Positions 34,629-44,389 of a DNA stretch of 64,000 nt are shown here, in pieces (the first letter of the stretch is position 1; each line of letters opens with the position of its first letter). This stretch comes from Levilactobacillus fujinensis (lineage in GTDB: Bacteria > Bacillota > Bacilli > Lactobacillales > Lactobacillaceae). The notes under the pieces are model-generated. The model made no database searches. It was not told the origin of the DNA and worked only from the letters and a program-made list of their open reading frames with translations. A program made the translations under genes and the position numbers. Location: NCBI RefSeq assembly GCF_003946335.1, contig NZ_RHNX01000004.1:1-64000 (forward strand), read 5' to 3'.

Positions 34629-34949
34629 CTAAGCTTCAACGTACTGATCTAAAATTTTCTTTAATTGGTCTTTGGAGTGGTAGCCCACGATTGAATCGAC
34701 GACTTGACCATCCTTCTTCACGAGTAGCGTTGGAATACTCATAATACCAAATGATTGCGGTGTGTTCGGATTGGCATCAACATCCATCTTATTAAAGGTC
34801 ACCTTGTCCATTTCACCCGCTAATTGTTCAACGACTGGTGATTGCATCCGGCAAGGACCACACCACGTTGCCCAAAAATCGGTCAAAGTTACGCCTTTAG
34901 CTGTGTCTTGTTCGAAGGTCTTATCCGTTGTTTCTGCTACTGCTGCCAT
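34629..34949 (-). CDS. trxA: Thioredoxin
   Basis: The 106-residue thioredoxin has the active site WCGPC (about 31-35) in DFWATWCGPCRMQSP and the cis-proline loop in MSIPTLLV near 76. It is the general cytosolic disulfide reductant. GGAGG precedes the ATG. Its own promoter separates it from the upstream mutS2, though the mutS2-trxA order is common in Firmicutes. Confidence 0.96.
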   Translation of the reverse strand: MAAVAETTDKTFEQDTAKGVTLTDFWATWCGPCRMQSPVVEQLAGEMDKVTFNKMDVDANPNTPQSFGIMSIPTLLVKKDGQVVDSIVGYHSKDQLKKILDQYVEA

Positions 34950-34984
34950 TCCTAATTACCTCCTAATTTCTCATTGATAGTCTC

Positions 34985-35013
34985 AGTCTACCAGAATCTC
35001 TCCCAATCACCAA
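34985..35013 (-). promoter_or_regulatory. Promoter of trxA
   Basis: TTGGTG (35008-35013) and an extended TGG-TAGACT (core 34985-34990) with 17-bp spacing, minus strand. Confidence 0.6.
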
Positions 35014-35150
35014 CTAAGTTGCTTACAATTTATTAGCATTATTCAATGCTTGTCGGCTAATCGGTCTGACCGTCCAGAGTTACCTGTTATTTTTCCGGCA
35101 AATATGGGAACGGTCGCGCCACTTGGCCGGTAAGTCGAGAAGGTACGCCT

Positions 35151-37514
35151 TTACTTAAACCGGACAACCGTTGATCCGTCACCACCCGCATTGGCTGGTG
35201 AAAAACCAAAGCTCTTGATGCGACTATTACTTTGCAGATATTCCGTGACCCCTTTACGCAGGGCACCGGTCCCCTTACCATGAATAATCGTGACGGAAGG
35301 ATAACCGGCTAAGAGTGCTGAGTCAATGTAACGGTCCACCTCCGCCATGGCCTCTTCGTAGCGATGACCACGTAAGTCAAGCGTTGGTGACATTCCATTT
35401 GACCCGGTCCGTTTGATACTGGCCTTGGGCTGTTTCTTCGACTTGGCTGGGTCCTTGGCCTTTTCCAAATCGGCATTGGCAATCTTCATCTTCAAGATTC
35501 CCAGTTGCACTTCCCAATGATCATCATCGAGCTGTTCCATCAGGACCCCAACTTGACCATATGACTTCACGAGAACACTATCACCCTTATGGAAGTCCAG
35601 CTTAGCCTTTTCCCGCCGCAAGACCCGGTTCTTTTTGAGCTTAGTATCCTGCTGTAGCGCGTTCAAGGCACCCTGAGCAGCAATTAACTCATCTTCCTTG
35701 ACCACACTTTGACCCGCCGCTAACTGTTTCTTGCGCAAGTCGGAAATAATCTGGTTGGCCCGCTTGCGTGACTCATCGACTAGCCGATTAGCATCACGTT
35801 TAGCATCTAGCATTAACTGATCTTTCTGGTGTTGGTAGCCGTCAAATTGCTTTTGCAATTCGGCATGTAGCTCATCTGCCTCGGCCAATTGTGTGTGGAG
35901 ACTCTCGGCATCGGCATCGACTCGACGTTTCTGCTCCGTCAAATCAGAAATCATGGCGTTTAGATCCTGACTATCTTGATCGGTCAACCCACGTGCAGCA
36001 GCAACGACCTGACTTGGCATACCCAAGCGTGCGGCAATATCTAAGGCATTACTGCGGCCGGGAATTCCAATCAGCAAGTGATACGTTGGCTGCAAGGTTT
36101 CACCATTGAATTCCATACTGGCATTGATCGTATCTGGCCGATTGTACCCGTATGCTTTCAATTCCGGATAGTGGGTTGACGCCATGACGTAACTGCCCAA
36201 CGTCCCGATCTCGTCTAAAATAGCAATGGCAAGGGCAGCCCCTTCTTGTGGGTCAGTCCCGGCACCTAATTCATCGACAACGATTAAACTCTTCTCGTCG
36301 GCTTGTTTGAGAATTGCCACGATGTTTTCCATATGGCCGGAAAAAGTACTTAAACTTTGTTCAATGGATTGTTCATCCCCGATATCCGCAAAGATATCAT
36401 TGAAGACGCCAATTACACTGTTTTCATTGGCCGGAATAAATAAGCCCGACTGACCCATTAATTGAACTAAGGCCAAAGTCTTCAACGTAATCGTCTTCCC
36501 ACCAGTGTTCGGTCCAGTCACAATAATGGCCTTATAGTCCTTGCCAATAGTAATGTCGTTGGCAATGACTTTTTTTTGGTCGATCAAAGGATGCCGCGCT
36601 TGGCGAAGACTAACTTGATTGTCCAAGGACAATCTGGGCTCCGTCGCCTTCAAATGATGCGCGTACTTGGCCTTTGCGTTGATAAAATCAAAGTGGCCCA
36701 ATAATTCGGCGTTACGTAAAATTTCTTCCTGGTAAGGGTCCAGTAATGCCGTTAACTCTGTCAAGATACGTTGTTCCTCATGCCGTTCGTCAATCTGATT
36801 TTGTCGTAACTGGTTGTTCAAGCCCACAACAGCCTGTGGCTCGATGAATAGTGTCTGGCCACTGGCGCTTTGGTCATGAACGATGCCGCCAAAACGTTGT
36901 TTGTATTCTGACCGCACAGGAATTACATAGCGGTCATCACGAATCGTCACGATGGTTTCACTCAGATACTTGGCATCCTTCCCCCGCGTGTATTGATCCA
37001 TGGTACTACGAATGGCCGCTTCCGTTTGGGTAATGTGCTGTCGAATCTGTTTAAGTGCTGGTGAAGCCTCATCGGTGATATGCCCGTCACCTTCTAGTGA
37101 CGTCCGCAAACGCCGAGTCACGTCGGGTAACGTTACCAGTTCCTTAACCACGCGATCCAATCGGCGTAAGGTAACTTCCTTGTCAGCCAGATCATGAAAG
37201 AACTTGACGACCGATCCCGTCGTCCAGAGTACGCGACTGATTTGTGCCAATTCCACCCCATTTAAAACGGCTTCCATGGCCAACCGGTGTAAGTGCGGCC
37301 GAATATCATCTAACTTGGGGAGTGGAATTCCATTTTCTAGCCGGTAAATATCCGCCCCATCACGCGTCTCGTCCAGCCAGGTTTGCAATTGTTTCGCATT
37401 AGTCGTTGGGGTCAGCTCGCTTAATTCATGTTGACCCGCAGCGGAGACCAAATAAGCTCGTAAAGCCTGTTTGATGCGCTCATATTCCATAATTTTTAAC
37501 GTTTTTTGATTCAT
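35151..37514 (-). CDS. mutS2: MutS2 endonuclease/ribosome rescue ATPase
   Basis: The 787-residue protein has the MutS core and ATPase domains without a mismatch-binding domain. Walker A VTGPNTGGKTITLK lies near 335, followed by VDELGAGTDPQEGAAL near 412, a long coiled-coil (about 520-620), and a C-terminal Smr nuclease domain with LDLRGHRYEEA near 712 and HGKGTGALR near 747. MutS2 limits recombination and, in Bacillus, splits collided ribosomes. The start overlaps the cvpA stop (ATGA). The zapA-cvpA-mutS2 order is conserved. Confidence 0.96.
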   Translation of the reverse strand: MNQKTLKIMEYERIKQALRAYLVSAAGQHELSELTPTTNAKQLQTWLDETRDGADIYRLENGIPLPKLDDIRPHLHRLAMEAVLNGVELAQISRVLWTTGSVVKFFHDLADKEVTLRRLDRVVKELVTLPDVTRRLRTSLEGDGHITDEASPALKQIRQHITQTEAAIRSTMDQYTRGKDAKYLSETIVTIRDDRYVIPVRSEYKQRFGGIVHDQSASGQTLFIEPQAVVGLNNQLRQNQIDERHEEQRILTELTALLDPYQEEILRNAELLGHFDFINAKAKYAHHLKATEPRLSLDNQVSLRQARHPLIDQKKVIANDITIGKDYKAIIVTGPNTGGKTITLKTLALVQLMGQSGLFIPANENSVIGVFNDIFADIGDEQSIEQSLSTFSGHMENIVAILKQADEKSLIVVDELGAGTDPQEGAALAIAILDEIGTLGSYVMASTHYPELKAYGYNRPDTINASMEFNGETLQPTYHLLIGIPGRSNALDIAARLGMPSQVVAAARGLTDQDSQDLNAMISDLTEQKRRVDADAESLHTQLAEADELHAELQKQFDGYQHQKDQLMLDAKRDANRLVDESRKRANQIISDLRKKQLAAGQSVVKEDELIAAQGALNALQQDTKLKKNRVLRREKAKLDFHKGDSVLVKSYGQVGVLMEQLDDDHWEVQLGILKMKIANADLEKAKDPAKSKKQPKASIKRTGSNGMSPTLDLRGHRYEEAMAEVDRYIDSALLAGYPSVTIIHGKGTGALRKGVTEYLQSNSRIKSFGFSPANAGGDGSTVVRFK

Positions 37515-38086
37515 AGGACACCTCTCTCTTCAGAACCAGTAGCACTCGTCTTTTGTTTCTGCTCCGTCAGCCACCAGTTGAATACGTGCTTAGATAATAC
37601 CGGTGTCTGTTTAACGATCCACTGTGCCACTGATGAAGACTGATAACTACTTTGAAATCCCGAAATGGGAATTAATATTAATAAATTTAAAGTCAAAAAA
37701 ATGACAACGTAACGAATCACCAAGTTGATTAGGCCCCCCGCTAACGAGTTAACCTGATGAATTACAGGTAACCACGTCACTTTGTTCAACCCATAAGCCA
37801 CCCGGTGGACAATAAAATACCCCACCGTTAGGATTGCAGAAAACGCCAAGCCGTTGAGAAAAAAACTACTACTCTGGCTGGCAGCCACGGCGCTCACTGA
37901 ACTATCCAGTGACAAGTTGCCCACAAACTGACCAATACCCGCAGCTAATGGTTTAGCCCCAAATCGCGCGACAATCCACACAATCAGGTAGCCAATCGTC
38001 GTCAAGATCTGTAAAACTAACCCCCGCCGATAACCTCGGCGAAAGCCTAAAATCAGAATCGCTAAGATAATCAGACTTAACAGCAA
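37511..38086 (-). CDS. CvpA family membrane protein
   Basis: The 191-residue protein starts at TTG 38086, 6 nt after GGAGG, giving the family-typical LLSLIILAILILGFRRGYRRG opening. It has four hydrophobic segments (about 1-15, 25-45, 75-95, 115-140). CvpA members are linked to colicin V production in E. coli and to envelope homeostasis; function in Gram-positives is unclear. It overlaps mutS2 by 4 bp and is separated by one base from the zapA stop codon. Confidence 0.86.
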   Translation of the reverse strand: MLLSLIILAILILGFRRGYRRGLVLQILTTIGYLIVWIVARFGAKPLAAGIGQFVGNLSLDSSVSAVAASQSSSFFLNGLAFSAILTVGYFIVHRVAYGLNKVTWLPVIHQVNSLAGGLINLVIRYVVIFLTLNLLILIPISGFQSSYQSSSVAQWIVKQTPVLSKHVFNWWLTEQKQKTSATGSEERGVL

Positions 38087-38087
38087 A

Positions 38088-38363
38088 TTAGTCCTCCGTT
38101 TTCGTTTCAGCAGTCGCTTTATCACCAGTCGTTGTCGATTGATCACTGGCAGCTGCTAGTTTAAGCTGGTCGGAAACCGCATTGAAAGCCATTAAAATGG
38201 CTGCATCTTCCTTACTCATATTGGGTGCCAACTGCTTAAGTTGCGTCAATTGTTCGTTTAAGACATCGGTCACGGCCCGCATATGTTCATCCGTCGCCTG
38301 ACCCACGATTGTATAGGATTTGCCCGCAATCATGGCCTTAAAACGGTGTGTCTCTTCAGTCAT
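38088..38363 (-). CDS. zapA: Cell division protein ZapA
   Basis: The 91-residue protein has the ZapA pattern: beta-hairpin RFKAMIAGKSYTIVGQA, then a helix with HMRAVTDVLNEQLTQLKQ and a coiled-coil, with a Thr/Lys-rich tail. It bundles FtsZ protofilaments at midcell. The ATG at 38363 follows AGGAGG. It starts the zapA-cvpA-mutS2 unit. Confidence 0.9.
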   Translation of the reverse strand: MTEETHRFKAMIAGKSYTIVGQATDEHMRAVTDVLNEQLTQLKQLAPNMSKEDAAILMAFNAVSDQLKLAAASDQSTTTGDKATAETKTED

Positions 38364-38462
38364 TTTAAATTCCTCCTGTTTCGCATAACGTCTTATTTTA
38401 CCATTAATCTGGTCGCTAAAACACGTTTTGCATCCCATCCCACGGCAGGTCAATTGATCATA

Positions 38463-38560
38463 ACTAAAGGTTGAAAATCAAAATACTCACCTTACTCTTG
38501 TACCTATAGGAATTATCACCGCTGAATTCGTGAAAACAGCCGCACCCCGGCTACCAGAGG
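38463..38560 (+). repeat. Dispersed intergenic repeat, A type (copy 2)
   Basis: It reads CTAAAGGTTGAAAATCAAAA, CACCTTACTCTTG, ATTATCAC, ATTCGTG and CAGCCGCACCCCGGCTACCA in order, matching 27470-27570. Further right, 38605-38640 resembles 27605-27630 and 49508-49535. The left end (CTAAAGGTTGAAAA) recurs inverted at 38716-38732 (CTAAAGGTTAAAAG), so the whole 270-bp block is bounded by inverted repeats. No gene is supported in 38364-38783. Confidence 0.7.
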
Positions 38561-38738
38561 GTGATTTCCCCACTGACTTACTCGGCATCTCGAAGTTCGG
38601 GTTGTGTTCGCATCGTTTCAGCCCACATCTGCCAGCTGGTAGAGCGATGACTGGCCTAAGGTGCCTAATTTAGTCTCAGGATTACTATTAGACCAGACGA
38701 AGTAGATGCTTGGGGACTTTTAACCTTTAGATTATAAC

Positions 38739-38770
38739 AAAAAAAAGACCCGAGACATCCGTCCCAGGCC
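38739..38770 (-). terminator. Terminator after the DUF1292 gene
   Basis: GGCCTGGGAC pairs with GTCTCGGGTC (three G-T pairs), loop GGAT, followed by eight T on the minus strand. Confidence 0.85.
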
Positions 38771-38783
38771 CTTTGCGCAATGA

Positions 38784-39095
38784 CTAGCTTTGTTTGCCAG
38801 CATTAGGATCAATCGTACCGTCTGCCAAAAAGGTGTTCAGTACAGATTCAACCATATCCCATTCTTCGTCGGACTCGATCAATTGCAAGTCGCCGCCAGA
38901 AGGGTTTGCTGGATCATCGTCAGCTGGTAAAGCGTACGCTTGGATGTCAACTTCTTCGTCGTCGCTCTTACCTGAAGGGTAAATCAAAATGTAAGACTTA
39001 CCAAAGTTGTCAGATTCAAAAGTAAACAGGACATCGTATAATTCTTCGTTACCATTTTCATCAACTAATGTGATTTGTTCTTGGTCTTCGTTCAT
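38784..39095 (-). CDS. DUF1292 family protein (YrzB-like)
   Basis: The 103-residue acidic protein has the DUF1292 layout: ITLVDENGNEELYDVLFTFE near the start, GKSYILIYP, and a DEEWDMVESVLNTFL end. Function is unknown, but the gene constantly follows ruvX (yrrK-yrzB). The ATG at 39095 has GAGG 7 nt upstream; it is 9 bp downstream of ruvX. Confidence 0.9.
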   Translation of the reverse strand: MNEDQEQITLVDENGNEELYDVLFTFESDNFGKSYILIYPSGKSDDEEVDIQAYALPADDDPANPSGGDLQLIESDEEWDMVESVLNTFLADGTIDPNAGKQS

Positions 39096-39103
39096 GGGAA
39101 ACC

Positions 39104-39541
39104 TCACTTTTCTCGGGTCAATTTTCCGTGCCGATCTAAATAGTTCTGCAGAATTAACCCGGCTGCTAATTTATCAATCACTTTTTTCCGTTTCCGGCGC
39201 GACGTATCAGCTTGTTCCACTAACATACGCTCCGCTTCAACGGTTGTCAACCGCTCGTCTTCAAAGTCGACGGGCAGACCAAACTGGTCGGTCAACATCT
39301 CACCGTAATGCTGCGATGCTGCCGCCCGGGGCCCCAACGAATTGTTCATGTTCTTCGGTAGACCCACGACAAAGCCTTGCACGTCACGTTCCTCAACGAG
39401 CTCAGCCACGCGGTCCAACCCAAAGACCTTTTCCTCTTCGTTGATTGGAATAATCTCGATTCCCTGAGCTGTCCAGCCCAGAGCGTCACTAATTGCAATC
39501 CCTACGGTCCGGGATCCTACGTCTAACCCCATTAATTTCAT
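39104..39541 (-). CDS. ruvX: RuvX/YqgF, RNase H-fold pre-16S rRNA processing nuclease (Holliday junction resolvase family)
   Basis: The 145-residue protein begins [19 protein letters not shown] with catalytic Asp at 6, followed by VVGLPKNMN near 62 and [12 protein letters not shown] near 97, the acidic residues of the YqgF fold. It is essential in many bacteria and matures the 16S 5' end; a resolvase role was proposed earlier. The start overlaps the ireB stop by 4 bp. Confidence 0.93.
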   Translation of the reverse strand: MKLMGLDVGSRTVGIAISDALGWTAQGIEIIPINEEEKVFGLDRVAELVEERDVQGFVVGLPKNMNNSLGPRAAASQHYGEMLTDQFGLPVDFEDERLTTVEAERMLVEQADTSRRKRKKVIDKLAAGLILQNYLDRHGKLTREK

Positions 39542-39810
39542 GACGGTTTCACCGGTCCATTCTGGTTCAAGTAAACCCGAACCAGTTCTTCGATGATCTC
39601 ATCACGCTCATGCTTGCGAATTAAGTTCCGCGCGTCATTGATGCGTGGAATATACGCAGGATCGCCCGATAGTAGGTACCCGACAATCTGATTAATTGGG
39701 TTATAACCCTTTTCCTCTAGTGCTTGATAAACCGTTACCAGTGTATCGTGAACATCCTTTGGTTGGTTAGCCCCAAAGTCAAAATACATCGTTTTGTCTA
39801 ATGAACTCAC
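39538..39810 (-). CDS. ireB: IreB family regulatory phosphoprotein
   Basis: The 90-residue protein starts at GTG 39810 (GGGGGTG 7 nt upstream) and reads [12 protein letters not shown], where the threonine corresponds to the phosphorylation site of enterococcal IreB by the PASTA kinase IreK. The rest ([25 protein letters not shown]) is highly conserved. It sits between alaS and ruvX as usual. It links envelope stress signalling to intrinsic resistance in enterococci. Confidence 0.92.
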   Translation of the reverse strand: MSSLDKTMYFDFGANQPKDVHDTLVTVYQALEEKGYNPINQIVGYLLSGDPAYIPRINDARNLIRKHERDEIIEELVRVYLNQNGPVKPS

Positions 39811-40087
39811 TATAAAACACCCCCGCACTTCCTCACTTAGCCTCAATTTTACTCGATTGACGGATAAACTACAACGGACGACCCCCAATGTAATCTATTC
39901 GTAATACTGCAACCATTTCACCATGAGGTTGTTGTCGTAAAATGGCCCATCACCGTTCCAACTTAAGTGTAGTCCTCAATTAGCTACGATGATAACTAAA
40001 TAGACGCTGTGTAGTTCTGACCACTTCTCCATCAGTCCCGCCACAACGCCTATTTTCATTCTATTTTATGTTGGTTCTAAAACGCGG
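39811..40087. repeat. Non-coding gap between ireB and alaS with a possible repeat fragment
   Basis: The segment at 39925-39960 (GAGGTTGTTGTCGTAA, then ATCACCGTTCC) resembles the centre of the B-type repeat (23610-23670). Similarity is short, so membership is uncertain. No gene or clear terminator is seen. Confidence 0.3.
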
Positions 40088-42727
40088 CTAGTCTTGTGCT
40101 TTCAACCAATCGACTGCGGCCGTCATGGCATCCGGCAAGCCCGCTGGGTTCTTCCCACCGGCTTGGGCCAGGTTTGGCCGACCGCCGCCGCCACCATTGA
40201 TCTTTGGCGAAATTGCTTTGATTAAGTCACCAGCCTTAACTTGCTTTTGCTTATCAGCGCTAACCGCAACAATTAGGTTAGCCTTACCATTCACTTCGGC
40301 ACCTAAAACCAACACGTCGGATAAGGCTTGTTCACGCCAAGTATCGGCAAGGGCCCGCAGTTGGTCCATCTTGGAGACTTGAACGGTCCCGTTAATCAGC
40401 TTGTAGTTGCCGGCTTCGGTAACCTTGTCGAAGACTGCGCTGGCTTCTTGGCTTGCCAATTTGCCTTCTAAGGCCGCTTGCTTTTGCTCTAAGCTCTTAA
40501 CTTGAGCTTGTAAGGCAGATACCTTTGATGCCACTTCACTCACCTGAGTGACCTTTAAATCAGCCGCTACGGCGTGCAAAATGTCATCGTGGTCATGTAG
40601 GTACCGATAGGCTGCCCCTGAGGTCACGGCCTCAATCCGCCGAACACCGGCACCCACACCGGATTCGGACGTAATCTTGAAGAGACCAATTTCATTGGTG
40701 TTCTTCACGTGGTTCCCACCGCAGAATTCAGTGACAAAATCGCCAGCACTCACAACCCGGACCAGCTTGCCGTACTTTTCGCTAAACAACGCGATGGCAC
40801 CCATCTTCTTAGCGGATTCAATGTCGGTTTCGACCGTCGTTACGGGAAGCTCTGCGAAAATCTTCTCGTTAACGATGGCTTCGGCCTTAGCTAAATCAGC
40901 AGGGTCAACCTGCCCAAAGTGAGTAAAGTCAAACCGCAGGTAGTCGCCTTCAACTAGCGAGCCAGCCTGCTGGGTGTGTTCACCAAAGACCTCACGTAAA
41001 GCCTTGTCCAACAAATGAGTCGCCGTATGGTTCTTCTCGACTTTACTATGGAAGACCGTATCGACCTTCAATTGGTATGTGGCACCCTTCTTTAACGGTG
41101 CAACAACCGTTAGCGTGTGCAGATTTTGACCGTTTGGCGCATGTTGCACGTCGGCAACGTGCGCAACCACGTGCCCGTCTGCGTCCAAGACATCACCCTT
41201 GTCAGCAACTTGACCACCCATTTCGGCGTAAAACGGCGTTGTGTCGAACATAGCCTCAACGGTGCCAGTCGTTGCTTCATCGGCCAACTGGTCATCAACG
41301 ACAAGTTCCGTCAGTTTGCTGGTCGTGGTCAACTGTGTATACCCCACGTATTGGCTTGGTGTCTTCACGTTGATTAAGAGATCATGCTGCAGCCCCATTG
41401 CCGTTTGTTTACCCCGGGCATTACGGGCACGGTCCTTTTGTTTCTGCATTTCTGCTTTGAAACCGTCAACATCGACCGTGATTCCTTCATCATCCGCATA
41501 TTCTTCGGTAAGCTCAACCGGGAACCCGTACGTATCGTAAAGCTTAAAGGCGTCGGCGCCGTCGATTTGAGTACCACCCTGTTTCTTCAAGTCGGCAATC
41601 AAACTGTTCAGCAACGTTAACCCACCATCTAGTGTTTCGCCAAAACGGTCTTCTTCGGAACGCACGACCTTGGCGATGTAATCGGCTTGTTTCAAAACAT
41701 CTGGGTAGTAAGATTGCATAATTTGACCAACAACTGGTACTAATTGGTCCAAGAAGGCTCCCTTGATGCCCAACTTTTGGCCATTTACGATGGCCCGCCG
41801 AATCAGCCGGCGGATAACGTACCCGCGACCTTCGTTACTAGGCAGAGCGCTGTCACCGATGGCAAAGGTAATGGCCCGTGCATGGTCGGCGATCACTTTA
41901 AAGGACACATCATCTTCCTTATTGGCACCGTAAGTCTTGCCGTCACTGAGTTCAGCGGTTTTCTCGATAATTGGCATGAACAAGTCGGTTTCAAAGTTCG
42001 TCCGCGCGTTTTGAAAAATAGAAACGACCCGTTCGAGACCCATCCCCGTATCAATGTTCTTCCGTGGCAATGGCTTGTAGCTGCCATCTGGCTCATGATT
42101 AAACTGAGAGAACACAATGTTCCAAACTTCGAGGTACCGTTCGTTTTCACCACCAGGATAGTTTTCAGGATCATCATCAGCTAAATTATTGAAAGTTTCA
42201 CCACGATCATAGAAAATTTCGGAGTCTGGACCCGAAGGCCCCTCACCAATATCCCAGAAGTTGTCTTCAACGGGAATGATATGGTCTGGCGCAACACCAG
42301 CAGCTTCCCAGTCGGCTTTGGCATCAGTATCCTTAGGGTAAACCGTCATGTACAGCTTCTCTGGATCCCAACCGAACCAATCCGGCGATGTGAGCAGCTC
42401 CCACGCCCAAGTAATGGCTTCCTTCTTGAAGTAGTCCCCGACGGAAAAGTTCCCCAACATTTCGAATAACGTGTGGTGCCGAGCGGTCTTCCCCACATTT
42501 TCAATATCATTGGTCCGAATACTCTTTTGTGAGCTGGTTAGACGCGGATTTTCTGGAACAACTTGTCCAGAAAAATACTTCTTCATCGTGGCAACCCCAG
42601 AGTTGATCCACAGCAAAGATGGATCATCCTTAGGCACGAGTGACGCACTTGGTTCGATGGTGTGGCCCTTCGACTTAAAAAAGTCGAGGTACATTTGACG
42701 AATTTGACTACTTGTTAGCTCTTTCAT
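40088..42727 (-). CDS. alaS: Alanyl-tRNA synthetase
   Basis: The 879-residue enzyme charges tRNA-Ala. It has the class II core (1-250; [32 protein letters not shown]), the tRNA recognition domain, the editing domain with zinc ligands [11 protein letters not shown] near 565 and [13 protein letters not shown] near 667, and the C-terminal DHHA1 domain ending near the Gly-rich GGGGGRP. Length is typical. A T-box leader lies upstream, and the order alaS-ireB-ruvX is conserved. Confidence 0.98.
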   Translation of the reverse strand: MKELTSSQIRQMYLDFFKSKGHTIEPSASLVPKDDPSLLWINSGVATMKKYFSGQVVPENPRLTSSQKSIRTNDIENVGKTARHHTLFEMLGNFSVGDYFKKEAITWAWELLTSPDWFGWDPEKLYMTVYPKDTDAKADWEAAGVAPDHIIPVEDNFWDIGEGPSGPDSEIFYDRGETFNNLADDDPENYPGGENERYLEVWNIVFSQFNHEPDGSYKPLPRKNIDTGMGLERVVSIFQNARTNFETDLFMPIIEKTAELSDGKTYGANKEDDVSFKVIADHARAITFAIGDSALPSNEGRGYVIRRLIRRAIVNGQKLGIKGAFLDQLVPVVGQIMQSYYPDVLKQADYIAKVVRSEEDRFGETLDGGLTLLNSLIADLKKQGGTQIDGADAFKLYDTYGFPVELTEEYADDEGITVDVDGFKAEMQKQKDRARNARGKQTAMGLQHDLLINVKTPSQYVGYTQLTTTSKLTELVVDDQLADEATTGTVEAMFDTTPFYAEMGGQVADKGDVLDADGHVVAHVADVQHAPNGQNLHTLTVVAPLKKGATYQLKVDTVFHSKVEKNHTATHLLDKALREVFGEHTQQAGSLVEGDYLRFDFTHFGQVDPADLAKAEAIVNEKIFAELPVTTVETDIESAKKMGAIALFSEKYGKLVRVVSAGDFVTEFCGGNHVKNTNEIGLFKITSESGVGAGVRRIEAVTSGAAYRYLHDHDDILHAVAADLKVTQVSEVASKVSALQAQVKSLEQKQAALEGKLASQEASAVFDKVTEAGNYKLINGTVQVSKMDQLRALADTWREQALSDVLVLGAEVNGKANLIVAVSADKQKQVKAGDLIKAISPKINGGGGGRPNLAQAGGKNPAGLPDAMTAAVDWLKAQD

Positions 42728-42749
42728 CTCTCAATAACCTCCAAAAAAA

Positions 42750-42965
42750 TGTCAAAAACACCGTTGCCTGCAGAGACGCCGAAGCGCGGTACCACTCTAC
42801 TTGCAACGATGTTTTAATCGTTAACCTCTTAAACTCATAACGCTGAGTCGCGATGAAACTGAGGGAGCACCGCTTGAATCCTGATTCGTTTTTCACAGCA
42901 GCCAAAACGTTTCTGAAAATCACGATTCAAGGGTATGTCCTCAAAGCTATATTTAATTGTCCACT
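42750..42965 (-). promoter_or_regulatory. T-box riboswitch of alaS
   Basis: On the minus strand the leader contains the T-box core AGAGTGGTACCGCG near 42785-42798, a stem I closed by CCTTGAATC/GATTCAAG, and a specifier region TTGGCTGCTGTGAA offering an Ala codon GCT. A terminator formed by CGTTGC...GCAACG lies before the start codon with a T run. Uncharged tRNA-Ala should pair with the core and prevent termination. Confidence 0.9.
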
Positions 42966-42969
42966 TGAA

Positions 42970-42998
42970 ATTATAGGTGGCGGGTGCCGGCTTGTCAA
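42970..42998 (-). promoter_or_regulatory. Promoter of alaS
   Basis: Perfect TTGACA (42993-42998) and TATAAT (42970-42975) with a 17-bp spacer on the minus strand, directly ahead of the T-box leader. Confidence 0.9.
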
Positions 42999-43030
42999 TC
43001 AGTCGGTGCCCTTTTCATGAGTTCGATCGT

Positions 43031-44389
43031 TTATTGGTAACGGTCTGACTCACGCTTCCGCCGCTTCCGCTCATTACGAGCATCCTGACGTTGGGCAATT
43101 CGCCGCTCTTGATCCTTTTTCCGATGGATTTCCTGCTTGATTTGGTGCTTGTAACCCGGCTTGATCTTGCGCTTCTTTTTCATAACGAAACCGATCAGTG
43201 TCGGGTCAAGCTTTTCGGTACTCTTCCGCCGTTGAGTCCGTCGATTCCGGTCATAGGAGTCGACAATCTCATTGTTACTGATTCGCTTAGGCTGGAACTT
43301 AATGCCCATTGCTTCAATCTCAGCAATTCTGGCCTCTTCACCCGGTGCGTACAGGGTAATCGCCGTACCAGGCATTCCCTGGCGACCCGTCCGACCAACT
43401 CGGTGGACGAAGAAGTCGAGGTCTTCTGGAATATCATCGTTAATGACGTGGGAGACCCCTTCGATATCAATTCCTCGAGCAGCCAGATCGGTCGCCACAA
43501 CAAACTGATACTGAAGGTTCTTCACTTCACGCATGACCCGTTTCCGTTCACGCGGCTTAATGCCCCCGTGAATCATAGCGACCTTCATGCCCTGTGCCTG
43601 CAAGAAGTCGTGAATCTGTTCAACCCGCGTCTTGGTGTTGGCAAATATCAGAACCAGATAAGGTTCCCCCATCGTGATCAATTGGTAAATCAGCTGGTTC
43701 TTATTTTGACCCTTAGTAGAAATCAACCAGTTATCGATGGTGTCCGAGATAATCGTTGCGGACGGAATCTCTTCGATGACGGGATGGTTCATGTACTTTT
43801 TCAAGAACGGATCGAGCCGTTGCGGAATGGTTGCGGAGAAGACCATCATTTGGAGTTTCTTAGGCATCCGTCCAGCAATCTTATCGACTTGGTCCAAGAA
43901 TCCTAAGTCCAACGTCATGTCGGCTTCATCGACCACAAACTGCCGTGTCGTATGCACATCCAATGCTTGTGATTGGATCAAGTCCAGCACACGACCTGGA
44001 GTCCCAATAATCAGTTGGGGTTGATAATGGCGTAACTTATTGATTTGACGCTGCTTGTCGGTCCCCCCAACATAGTTCCCAATCCGGATCTCAAATGGCG
44101 CTTCGGCAGCCAACTGTTCAGCAGCCGTATGAATCTGGTAAGCAAGTTCACGGCTAGGGGTAGTAATCACTGCCTGAACCTGATTTTCTGACGTTAACTG
44201 GTTAAAAATGGGCAACAAGAACGTATGCGTCTTCCCACTCCCAGTTTGGGATTGGCCGACAACATCCTTCCCCGCAGCAATCACGGGAATCAATTTTTCT
44301 TGAACCTTAGTGGGTGTTGTGAACCCAATCTTATGCAGGGCCGTCATCAAGTACGGCTGCAACTTAAACTCTTTAAAATCTGCGGTCAT
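43031..44389 (-). CDS. cshB: DEAD-box RNA helicase (CshB-like)
   Basis: The 452-residue helicase has motifs Q (FTTPTKVQEKLIP), I (SQTGSGKT), Ia (TPSRELAYQ), II (VDEADM), III (SAT), V (ATDLAARGID) and VI (HRVGRTGR), in order. A Lys/Arg-rich C-terminal tail (about 375-452) would bind RNA. Cold-shock helicases of this subtype act in ribosome assembly and mRNA remodelling. The start overlaps the nrnA stop by 4 bp, so the two are cotranscribed. Confidence 0.92.
   Translation of the reverse strand: MTADFKEFKLQPYLMTALHKIGFTTPTKVQEKLIPVIAAGKDVVGQSQTGSGKTHTFLLPIFNQLTSENQVQAVITTPSRELAYQIHTAAEQLAAEAPFEIRIGNYVGGTDKQRQINKLRHYQPQLIIGTPGRVLDLIQSQALDVHTTRQFVVDEADMTLDLGFLDQVDKIAGRMPKKLQMMVFSATIPQRLDPFLKKYMNHPVIEEIPSATIISDTIDNWLISTKGQNKNQLIYQLITMGEPYLVLIFANTKTRVEQIHDFLQAQGMKVAMIHGGIKPRERKRVMREVKNLQYQFVVATDLAARGIDIEGVSHVINDDIPEDLDFFVHRVGRTGRQGMPGTAITLYAPGEEARIAEIEAMGIKFQPKRISNNEIVDSYDRNRRTQRRKSTEKLDPTLIGFVMKKKRKIKPGYKHQIKQEIHRKKDQERRIAQRQDARNERKRRKRESDRYQ

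Noticed and set aside
43091-43906. 271-residue frame antisense to cshB
   Set aside because: It lies entirely within a well-supported helicase gene, has no recognisable family and no ribosome binding site; it mirrors codon bias of cshB.
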